From positions 62,001 through 126,000 of the forward strand of contig NZ_JADLQN010000006.1 in assembly GCF_015477835.1 (NCBI RefSeq): 64,000 nucleotides of DNA. The letters are read 5' to 3'. The notes beneath the pieces were generated by a model. It worked only from the letters and a program-made list of their open reading frames with translations, did no database searches and was not told where the DNA came from. Origin of the DNA: Nocardia higoensis. Lineage in GTDB: Bacteria; Actinomycetota; Actinomycetes; Mycobacteriales; Mycobacteriaceae. Positions 50,687 through 57,522 of this stretch are shown here, piece by piece. How positions within the stretch are numbered: position 1 is the first letter of the stretch; the number at the start of each line of letters is the position of its first letter. The translations under genes and the position numbers were made by a program.

Positions 50687-53005
50687 ATGACCAATTCCAT
50701 AGCGCCCCAGATATACCGGCCACCCTGGGTGGAGGCTCGAATCGACGCATTTCGGCGGATGACAGCCGGTGGACTCGCCGACGCACCGACCGAACCGACC
50801 TCGGTCACCACGTTCCACAACATGACGCCCCAGTCCGCTGCCAGGCGGCTGGAGCGAATACGAGCTGCCGACGCGCTCACCATCACCGCCGATGCTGTCC
50901 AATCCATGCTGTCCCCAGCACAGTCGAAGCTGACATTCGTAGACGAGCCCATCGGCGAATACCACAAGCCGTCGACCAGGCAAAAGCTTCCAGCGCCCTC
51001 CCCACCCGCACCACAGCAGTCGGGAGTGGATCAACTGCCCCCGGTTGTCAACCCCAATGCTCCCCGACCGACGCAGTGGGACGGCCCACTACCGGAACTT
51101 CCCTCGCAGCAGAACGACGAATCCGCCGCCACACCATCTCCATCCGGAACCACACCGATCCCTGTGCTTCCGGAACCAGCCCGTGCTGAAGACGCATCCG
51201 AGCACGTCTTCGGCCTACCCGACGTCACCGGGCACACGCCCGGTGACACCTGGGACGAGACGCTGCCGAACGGGATCACCCGCACCAATACGATTCCGCT
51301 CGGCAACGGGCTGAACACCGTCGACCAGGTGATCCACAACGCCGACGGCACGATCACCTATTCGCGGGTGGTCTCCGACGGCCGCGGCGGATACCAGCGA
51401 TGGAACAACGATTCGACCGGGACCGCCTCTTACTACAACAGCGGCGATCCGGGAGCGATGGGCTTCGGACAGCACTTCATGCCGGGCACCTCGACATCGG
51501 GGACACCCGACCGGGAGTTCGGGACCACGCCCGGCTGGGCCGAGGTCGTCAGCCCGTCCTACGACGCGGACGGCAACCTCGTGGGCTACGACGTCGGCGT
51601 GCCCAACGCCGAGGGGCTCTACGACAACATCCACTACGACAACTACGGCAACCGCACGGTCACCACGGCCGCACCGAACGGCCACGGCGGTGTCACCAGC
51701 AGATTCTTCGAACAGGTCGACAGCGAGGGCAACGGCTGGCGCATCGGCCCGGACGACGAGCGCTGGACGATGGCCCTCGACAGCCACGGAAATCCCGTCA
51801 TGATGCGAACCCGCGATCACGAAGACGGGGTGTTGCTGTCGCGGATCGACCACACCGGGCTTCGGACCGACGAATTCCGGGGCGTCGACGGTGAATGGTT
51901 CCGTGACACGACGACGCCGGACGGCCGGATCACCCGGCTGCTGCGGGACTTCACACGGATCACCTTCGACGCGGATGGTGCCGAGATCGCCCGCCAGGGC
52001 CGCCCCGACACCCGCGCGGCCTGGGAGAAGGCAGCCGGCTTCGGCCTCGCTTTCGGGAAAGGTGTCGCGAACGGCGCACTCGGCCTGGTCGAATTCGCCG
52101 GCGCGCTCTCCGGTGTCAACGCTCAGATCAACCTGGTAGGAGAGCTTTTCGGCAAGAACCCGAACCTCACCACCCTCCCGGAAGCGGTCATCGGGCTCGG
52201 CAGAACCGTTGTCGATGTCGCGGTCGCCGACTACCGGGCATGGACCACGACGAGCAGCGAACTGGGAGCGTTCCTCTCCGGTGAACAGGGCTGGGACGAA
52301 ACCTGGGACGAAGCGAGCCGCGCTATCGGCAACTCCTACAACGAGATGTCCAAGCTGGTCATCGGCACCGACTGGACGGGGTTTTCCGAACATCCAGCGG
52401 AAACGCTCGGCAATGCGTCCTTCGGAATTGCTCTGCTATTCGGTGGAGGAAAGGCCCGCGGCAGCGTTGATGCGACTCCGTCGTTCCGGCCGAGTTCGGC
52501 CCGCGGCATACCCAATCACTCTCGTGGTCGGGCGCTCTTACACAACCAGCACGAATCGTTGAGGAAGCTTGGTTCGGCCTCGGAAACGCGCCCGGTCGAG
52601 GCCAAAAATGTGCAGCATCTGGAGCATAGTGGGCACACTTCTCGGAATGCTTGGGGAGAATTGGACCAGATCGAACGTGCTACGGGATCATCGTCCCTCG
52701 CACGGCGTCGTGCGCTGGAGGCGATCCTGAACTCACCCGACTTCAATAACTTCAGGTTCACGCATCGTCCGGTCTATAGCCCCACTGTATACAGTGGAAT
52801 GGCCCGACAAAACACCGGAATACAGATCGGCCGGATTCCGTTCAGCTCGCGATTGGAGTTGCGGAGAACCATTGTTCACGAGGAACTCCATCACCGCTGG
52901 TTTGCGCGCGGACGGATAAATCACCACCCTCGGGACGGCAATGGGACGTCAAAACTGTTCTATGATACAGTTAATCGCTATCTCGAGTTCAGAGGATGGA
53001 TGTAA
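50687..53005 (+). CDS. Polymorphic-toxin-like protein with C-terminal HExxH domain
   Basis: 772 residues; ATG 50687 after AAGAGGTAA. Layout: helical N-terminus (1-90), Pro/Gln-rich linker (95-170), beta-rich RHS/YD-like region with repeated Asp-Gly turns (about 175-440: NADGTITYSRV, YDADGNLVGYDVG, DSHGNPVMM), a glycine-rich hydrophobic stretch (447-490), a helical pre-toxin region (495-590), then a C-terminal domain (about 605-772) in less GC-rich DNA. That domain holds IVHEELHHRW, an HExxH zinc-protease motif with His731, Glu732 and His735. It resembles contact- or secretion-dependent toxins of actinobacteria; the export route is not evident (no signal peptide or WXG motif). Its stop overlaps the next start, as toxin-immunity pairs often do. 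Confidence 0.75.
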   Translation: MTNSIAPQIYRPPWVEARIDAFRRMTAGGLADAPTEPTSVTTFHNMTPQSAARRLERIRAADALTITADAVQSMLSPAQSKLTFVDEPIGEYHKPSTRQKLPAPSPPAPQQSGVDQLPPVVNPNAPRPTQWDGPLPELPSQQNDESAATPSPSGTTPIPVLPEPARAEDASEHVFGLPDVTGHTPGDTWDETLPNGITRTNTIPLGNGLNTVDQVIHNADGTITYSRVVSDGRGGYQRWNNDSTGTASYYNSGDPGAMGFGQHFMPGTSTSGTPDREFGTTPGWAEVVSPSYDADGNLVGYDVGVPNAEGLYDNIHYDNYGNRTVTTAAPNGHGGVTSRFFEQVDSEGNGWRIGPDDERWTMALDSHGNPVMMRTRDHEDGVLLSRIDHTGLRTDEFRGVDGEWFRDTTTPDGRITRLLRDFTRITFDADGAEIARQGRPDTRAAWEKAAGFGLAFGKGVANGALGLVEFAGALSGVNAQINLVGELFGKNPNLTTLPEAVIGLGRTVVDVAVADYRAWTTTSSELGAFLSGEQGWDETWDEASRAIGNSYNEMSKLVIGTDWTGFSEHPAETLGNASFGIALLFGGGKARGSVDATPSFRPSSARGIPNHSRGRALLHNQHESLRKLGSASETRPVEAKNVQHLEHSGHTSRNAWGELDQIERATGSSSLARRRALEAILNSPDFNNFRFTHRPVYSPTVYSGMARQNTGIQIGRIPFSSRLELRRTIVHEELHHRWFARGRINHHPRDGNGTSKLFYDTVNRYLEFRGWM

Positions 53006-53448
53006 TGGAACAAGCTGTCAAATATAGTCAACCTTGTTCCAGTTGCGGTCAAGCCGTGACGGGGTGGCAGGGACAGGAGCTTCTCGAACATTCGAATGGC
53101 ATTCGTTGGTTCATAGAATGGGAGTGCCCCTCATGTGGACTAGTAAGCGACGAGTCCGGAGCTGGGGTGGGACCGGCTACGCTGCGCCGAGCGCTGCTGG
53201 ATGAGTTCGGCGGGGCAACCATAGCCGGACCGACGAGTCGCCCCGTACGCTTAGCTGTAGTGAAGCGATTGCGCGAAATACTTGGATTGTCCCCGGCTGA
53301 AGCGCTCACGGCACTGGCGGAGTCTGGACCCAGTAGGCCGATCGGCACAGAAGTCGAAATGCAGTCTGTCATGAAGACGATTGAAGGGTTAGGGTATCAC
53401 TCGCATGTAATGCAGACCGAGCCTGGTGAAGATTCTCGCGACGGATAG
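53005..53448 (+). CDS. Candidate immunity protein with zinc ribbon and L7/L12-like C-terminal domain
   Basis: 147 residues from ATG 53005, which overlaps the toxin stop (TAATG); an in-frame ATG at 52996 is also possible. Cys11, Cys14, Cys41 and Cys44 (CSSCG, CPSCG) form a zinc ribbon. The C-terminal half (RLAVVKRLREILGLSPAEAL, then MKTIEGLGYHSHV) resembles the small alpha/beta domain of ribosomal L7/L12. Position and coupling indicate a cognate immunity function against the HExxH toxin; this is inference from gene order. Confidence 0.7.
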   Translation: MEQAVKYSQPCSSCGQAVTGWQGQELLEHSNGIRWFIEWECPSCGLVSDESGAGVGPATLRRALLDEFGGATIAGPTSRPVRLAVVKRLREILGLSPAEALTALAESGPSRPIGTEVEMQSVMKTIEGLGYHSHVMQTEPGEDSRDG

Positions 53449-53961
53449 GTCGCAGCAGTGGGTGGAGGGCTCCAGATGCAGCGTCACGTCGGTTTCCAAC
53501 TATGGTTCGGATGCTGGACGCCTTAAACTCGAGGCAGCGGATAAGTGGTGGTAAATCAAGGACTCTGCGCGTGGATTTGAATAGAGGTTTTGCTGAAAAC
53601 GATATATCGAAAAAAATGGGAGGTAGATATGGTTATCGCGGAAGATCGGGACGGTAATTTCCGTCCGCTCGGCGATACGGAACCTTCGAGCTGAGGATAT
53701 TTCTGGGGCGTCGGCGATCGGGCGTACAGAATTCTCGGAAGATGGAGTAGTTCGCGATACGTTGGATGATTACGAGGATGGATCACGTGAAACGACAAGC
53801 TACAGTGACGTGGACATGTCGGTCTTCTGGGAGCCGATTCCCGACTTCGGTCACTGGGGCTCAGTAGCTAGATGGGATCGGGGACACAGTGGTGCATAGC
53901 CGGTCGTGTAGAGGTTGCTTCCGGCTATTGCTGACTGAGCGCCTCGAATTAGGTGGAGTGC
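53426..53961 (+). pseudogene. Gene-poor, AT-richer stretch with remnants of cassette genes
   Basis: No intact gene. A 42-codon frame (53426-53554) ends in SNYGSDAGRLKLEAADKWW and looks like the tail of a toxin domain. A 21-codon frame starts at ATG 53629 (MVIAEDRDGNFRPLGD) and, one frame over, DDYEDGSRETTSYSDVDMSV leads to a stop at about 53897, as if one immunity-type gene had been split by a frameshift. The opposite frame 53556-53798 is not protein-like. The remnants fit orphan toxin or immunity cassettes left by recombination. Confidence 0.45.
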
Positions 53962-54393
53962 ATGAGTTCTGAGGTCGACCGACTCGGCAGGTGGGAGATG
54001 CAGCGCCGCACGGCGCTGGCAGACTTTCTTCGCGCCATCGACGTCAGCGACCTGAACATGGACATAGACCCGGCATCCCTGCTAGCCGAATTGGATATGT
54101 TCGTGGTCGGTCAAGATTTCTCTATGATGGGAGAAGAGGATTGGCTTTATCTGCATACTATGTTGGCCGCATACGTGGCCCAGGTATTCATTGTCGAGTT
54201 CGGGGCCGAATGGAAGCTTCTGGTCGATGAACGAGGGCCGAACTATGTACTCGTGGTCAGAGGTCGGGATGGGTCCGAAGGCTTCTTTTCTCCGCTAGAT
54301 GTGGTTTATGAAGATTTTCAGCGAGCTGGGCCGCCCAGATTGCCCAGGATGTTAGCGGCAGCAGAAGAAAAGTTCGCCCCCGGCCCCTCTTAG
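53962..54393 (+). CDS. Hypothetical protein in the toxin-immunity island
   Basis: 143 residues; ATG 53962 after GGTGGAG. Mostly helical and acidic at the start (WEMQRRTALADFLRAIDVSD, LLAELDMFVVGQDFSMMGEE, WLYLHTMLAAYVAQVFIVEF), then a short sheet (WKLLVDERGPNYVLVVRGRD). No signal or membrane segment. Codon use is less GC-rich than the chromosome average. Size, location and composition suggest an orphan immunity protein, but I cannot place the family. Confidence 0.55.
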   Translation: MSSEVDRLGRWEMQRRTALADFLRAIDVSDLNMDIDPASLLAELDMFVVGQDFSMMGEEDWLYLHTMLAAYVAQVFIVEFGAEWKLLVDERGPNYVLVVRGRDGSEGFFSPLDVVYEDFQRAGPPRLPRMLAAAEEKFAPGPS

Positions 54394-54474
54394 AGGTGCC
54401 GCATCGGGTTCGAGATCCAGACCGTGTAGGCGTCTCGGCTGTATATCGTGGTGCAATAAATGAAGGACTCGGCG

Positions 54475-54847
54475 ATGAATCGCTACACTTTCTGGACCGA
54501 CGACGAGGGGAGGGAGTTCTTTTCGGCGGTCGCGTCAGAAATGAGCAAAACTTTCGGAATCTCCGAATCGGAGGCCCTTGGCTAGAATCAATCGACGATT
54601 CGTGGGCTTGGAATTTTTCGGAGACGATGTTATCTTTCACAAATCAGAAGATTACTGGGCAAAAGATGTGATGTTCGGCCATGGTATCTGGTCGGAATCC
54701 GGAACTGATGTAGATCCGCTGCCTGCGCCTAGTTTGTTCGAGCGTTTGCTGCATAAGCAGCCTTGGTGGATCCTCTATTGGAAATGGCGCCGCCAACGGC
54801 AGATCGCTCGGCTGCGACTCCGTGTCGAGAGGCGAGGGGATAGGTAG
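54475..54847 (+). pseudogene. Frameshifted immunity-like gene
   Basis: Frame 1 from ATG 54475 gives MNRYTFWTDDEGREFFSAVA and stops at TAG 54583-54585 after EALG. Skipping T54583 continues directly as RINRRFVGLEFFGDDVIFHK and on through DYWAKDVMFGHGIW to a stop at 54847. The joined product has the look of a known actinobacterial family of small proteins with the core GRINR...YWA. A single extra base therefore breaks the gene; a sequencing error would look the same. Programmed frameshifting is unlikely because no slippery run is present. Confidence 0.6.
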
Positions 54848-54957
54848 TCCGCCCGCTGGGTCCGAGTGTAGCCGGGCTTTCACAACTCTGAGACGCCGTC
54901 GGCTTGGACGATCGAATAGTTGCGGCCCGAGGTCGCGGAAAGTTGTCGAGTGCATTT

Positions 54958-55563
54958 ATGTCCGATCGAAAAGTGATTGATTCTGTAGAGTTCGGTGTCG
55001 GCCGGCCACAGTCCTCCTACTCGAAAAGTGAGGCGGGACAGCTGGTTACGCCGGAGTTCCTGGCCCTGATGGAGCAGATGCTCTCCGGCCGGCTCCCGGA
55101 GCCCGCCGCAGGCGAGGAGCTCGATCCGCAGGTGAAGGCCCTGGCCGAGGAACTGTCGGTGATCCACCTGCCGGCCTGGCAACGGGGCGCGGGCACCACG
55201 GCCGAGGCGACGGTGACCGGTATCAAACAAGCCACCAGAGTCGCCGAATACCTTGTGCGGCGCGGTGTTCGAGTGCATTCGGAGCTGGAGGAGATCCGTT
55301 GGCTGCCCACCCCGGGCGGCCAGCCAGGCGCGTTCGACACCGGCCTGCACGTGCACAAGGACGAGAACGGCTGCTGGCCCGACCCTGATCCGGACTCCTT
55401 CTACGACATCGACGACATCGATGTCACTCAGACCGAGGACGGCGTGTGGTGCGCCGTCCATCCTCGGGGGCTCGTATTCGAGGCCCCGACCAAGACCGAG
55501 GCCTATGCGGGGCTCGTCGATCAGCTGCGTGAGCGGATCGAACGGGCCCGCGGGGCCGACTAA
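54958..55563 (+). CDS. Hypothetical protein at the left edge of the tail module
   Basis: 201 residues from ATG 54958. The first 25 codons are relatively AT-rich, as in the toxin island, and GC rises sharply from about 55050; the true start could be a later GTG near 55043 (TPEFLALMEQMLSGRLPEPA). The rest includes ATRVAEYLVRRGVRVHSELE and an Asp-rich segment DPDSFYDIDDIDVTQTEDGV. It lies 18 bases before the tail terminator candidate and may be part of the tail transcript or the island boundary. No family recognised. Confidence 0.6.
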   Translation: MSDRKVIDSVEFGVGRPQSSYSKSEAGQLVTPEFLALMEQMLSGRLPEPAAGEELDPQVKALAEELSVIHLPAWQRGAGTTAEATVTGIKQATRVAEYLVRRGVRVHSELEEIRWLPTPGGQPGAFDTGLHVHKDENGCWPDPDPDSFYDIDDIDVTQTEDGVWCAVHPRGLVFEAPTKTEAYAGLVDQLRERIERARGAD

Positions 55564-55581
55564 CCAGGAAGGAGGTTTCCG

Positions 55582-56016
55582 GTGGAACGAATCGAGTTCC
55601 CGGACATCGAACAGACTCTGGTCGGGTACCTGTCCACCCAGCTCGCGGCGCTCTCCGATACCGCCGCTGTGGTGACGCGGGTGCCCGATCCGCGACCGGT
55701 GCGAATGGTGCGTGTCGTGCGCAACGACCGTAAACGACGCGAGGACGTCGAGGACAGGGAAGGGCGCCGAGGCACCCACCTGATTCTGGACAGGCCTCGC
55801 GTCGTCATCGAATGCACCGACGACGCCGGTGCCGCAGCGGCTTTGGCGAGTCGGGTGCGCGCCATCCTGTCGGGGGCGGCGCCCGGCTATCTCGGGGCTG
55901 TGTGGTGTGACCACCTCGAGGATGTCGGCGTCGAGAACGACACCGACCCGGCGACCGACGCACCGCGTCAGGTGATCGTCGCCGACCTGATCGTGCGGGG
56001 CGCAGTCTCCGCCTGA
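55582..56016 (+). CDS. Tail terminator or head-tail-completion-like phage protein
   Basis: 144 residues; GTG 55582 with AAGGAGG upstream. The chain (EQTLVGYLSTQLAALSDTAA, ending DTDPATDAPRQVIVADLIVR) has the size and alpha/beta pattern of tail-terminator or neck proteins that precede the tube gene in siphoviruses. The call relies on gene order and size more than on motifs. Confidence 0.5.
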   Translation: MERIEFPDIEQTLVGYLSTQLAALSDTAAVVTRVPDPRPVRMVRVVRNDRKRREDVEDREGRRGTHLILDRPRVVIECTDDAGAAAALASRVRAILSGAAPGYLGAVWCDHLEDVGVENDTDPATDAPRQVIVADLIVRGAVSA

Positions 56017-56034
56017 TTCCCCGATTCGGGAATC
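56015..56034. terminator. Small hairpin before the tail tube gene
   Basis: GATTCCC (56015-56021) pairs with GGGAATC (56028-56034), spanning the stop of the preceding gene. Could end transcription or process the message. Confidence 0.4.
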
Positions 56035-56048
56035 ACAACTGAATATCC

Positions 56049-56082
56049 GATCCCAAGGGGCCTGCGCAACTGATCCCAAGGG
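56049..56082 (+). repeat. Duplicated GATCCCAAGGG ahead of the tail tube gene
   Basis: GATCCCAAGGG occurs at 56049-56059 and 56072-56082. The second copy supplies the ribosome site AAGGGAG for the start at 56093. Confidence 0.6.
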
Positions 56083-56092
56083 AGATATCACA

Positions 56093-56680
56093 ATGGCTCT
56101 GCCTTCCAGCAAGTTCATCGGCGCCGGAACGCCGAACATCGCCGTGACCGGCGGCGTCCTGGTCGCCCCGCTGGGCACCACGCTGCCCACCTCGGCCGCC
56201 ACCGCCCCGATCGCGGCCTTCAAGCCGCTGGGCTACGTCTCCGAAGACGGCATCGAGTCCCGCGGTGAGCGTCGGGTCGAGACCATCAAGGACTGGAACG
56301 CCGACATCATCGCCAAGCTGCAGACCGAGCATTCGGTCGCCTTCGGCCTCACCCTCTACGCGGTGTGGGACGCGGACGTGCTCAACGAGGTGTTCCATCC
56401 CGACAACGTCGATCCCACCGCCGCCACCGCCTCCACCGGCACCCTGGTGGAGGTCAGGGAGACCGGTGCGGTGCTGCCGCGCCGCTCGTGGATCTTCGAC
56501 ATGAAGAACGAGAACAAGAAGCTGCGGATCGTGCTGCCCAACGCGCAGATCTCCTCGGTCACCGAGAAGAAGTTCGTGTCCAGCGAACTGGCCGGTTTCA
56601 CCATCACCGTCGAGGCGTTCAAGGACGACGCCGGTGTGAAGGCCTACCGCTACTTCGACGACGGCGTTTTCGCCGCCTGA
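56093..56680 (+). CDS. Major tail tube protein (siphovirus type)
   Basis: 195 residues. Features typical of actinophage tube proteins: FIGAGTPNIAVTGGVLVAPL, FKPLGYVSEDGIESRGERRV, the tube-domain segment ETIKDWNADIIAKLQTEHSV and a final sheet ending AFKDDAGVKAYRYFDDGVFA. It polymerises into the tail tube. A strong hairpin follows, as usual after highly expressed phage structural genes. The next genes are the assembly chaperones, which is the standard order. Confidence 0.85.
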   Translation: MALPSSKFIGAGTPNIAVTGGVLVAPLGTTLPTSAATAPIAAFKPLGYVSEDGIESRGERRVETIKDWNADIIAKLQTEHSVAFGLTLYAVWDADVLNEVFHPDNVDPTAATASTGTLVEVRETGAVLPRRSWIFDMKNENKKLRIVLPNAQISSVTEKKFVSSELAGFTITVEAFKDDAGVKAYRYFDDGVFAA

Positions 56681-56687
56681 TAAAGCC

Positions 56688-56740
56688 CCCAGTGGCGGCA
56701 GGTAATTCACCTATGCGCAGGCCCGCCTGCCGCCGCTGGG
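56688..56740. terminator. Strong hairpin after the tail tube gene
   Basis: A 15-base stem (56688-56702 with 56726-56740, one G-T wobble) encloses a 23-base loop. It probably reduces read-through so that the tube protein is made in excess over the downstream tail proteins. Confidence 0.7.
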
Positions 56741-56797
56741 CCCTTCATTCCTACCGAGCCTGCGCACACCGATGTCATGAAAGGGTCTGCGAAACCG

Positions 56798-57088
56798 ATG
56801 ACTACCCCCAAAGCCCCCCTCACGCTGAACCAGCCCATCACGGTCAAGGACGACTTCGTGGTCGAGGTCGGCGGTGTCGAAGTGCACCTGCCCTCGCTGT
56901 CGTACCTGAAGCCGGGCCTGATCCGCCGGATCCGCCGGCTCGGCGACGTGGACGCGATGTACACGTTGCTCGAACTGGTGTTGCCCGCGGAATCGCTTGC
57001 CGCGCTAGACGATATGGACCCCGACGCCTACCACGACCTGCTCGAGGCGTGGCGCGCCCATTCGGGAGTCAACCTGGGGGAATCCTAG
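56798..57088 (+). CDS. Tail assembly chaperone, short form (gpG-like)
   Basis: 96 residues from ATG 56798 (an ATG at 56777 would add MKGSAKP but has no ribosome site). FVVEVGGVEVHLPSLSYLKP, then RRIRRLGDVDAMYTLLELVL, and DPDAYHDLLEAWRAHSGVN is a pattern common to actinophage gpG chaperones. It guides the tape-measure protein during tail assembly. Near its end is the slippery site used to make the long form. Confidence 0.8.
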   Translation: MTTPKAPLTLNQPITVKDDFVVEVGGVEVHLPSLSYLKPGLIRRIRRLGDVDAMYTLLELVLPAESLAALDDMDPDAYHDLLEAWRAHSGVNLGES

Positions 57089-57465
57089 GCCTCGATGCTC
57101 TTCTCGAAGAGCATGGCGAGGCTGTCGAATTCGATCTGATAGCTCTCGGCCTGCGGCTACGCCAGCTCGGCACCGACGTGCTGAGCTGGCGTGACCTGTT
57201 GGCCATCATCCGGTGGTTGCCCGCCGAGTCGGCGCTGCTGCGCTCGATGGATCCGGTCGGCAGCCGCTGGCAAGTCAGCCAGCACCTGCTGGCGGAAATG
57301 ACCGACTCCCTGCGCTGGCTGGTGTGGGCCAAGACCCCCGATGCCCAGCAAGGCAGAAACCGGCCCGAACCGATCGCACGGCCCGGCAAGAAGACCGACC
57401 GCGAACGCGTCGGCACGGCCACCGCCATCGACCAGATGAACACGTTCCTGGAATGGGGTCGGTAA
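56798..57465 (+). CDS. Tail assembly chaperone, -1 frameshift fusion (gpGT-like)
   Basis: After decoding GGG GAA at 57077-57082 a -1 slip leads into a frame with no start of its own that reads ILGLDALLEEHGEAVEFDLI, then WRDLLAIIRWLPAESALLRS and ends NTFLEWGR at 57465. The fusion would be about 222 residues. This G/GT pairing with the second frame lacking a proper start is conserved across siphovirus tails and is essential for correct stoichiometry (family knowledge). Confidence 0.82.
57076..57082 (+). promoter_or_regulatory. Programmed -1 ribosomal frameshift site
   Basis: GGGGGAA, read in the zero frame as CTG GGG GAA TCC TAG. The P-site tRNA re-pairs perfectly after the slip; the A-site GAA to GGA is imperfect. 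The zero-frame stop lies only two codons on. Confidence 0.78.
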
Positions 57466-57522
57466 CAGGCGCCGAGGTCTGGGCAGCGGCCGAGAAAGTA
57501 GATGTCAATTGAGGAGATACAC

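Noticed and set aside
53556..53798. 80-residue minus-strand frame in the island
   Set aside because: No ribosome site, no coding bias, overlaps better remnants on the plus strand.
54575..54590. Programmed +1 frameshift like that of release factor 2
   Set aside because: The preceding codons lack the CTT-TGA slippery context and internal ribosome-site-like spacer; mutation or sequencing error is simpler.
54396..54671. 91-residue forward frame overlapping the frameshifted gene
   Set aside because: Less protein-like than the reading that joins the two other frames, and no ribosome site.
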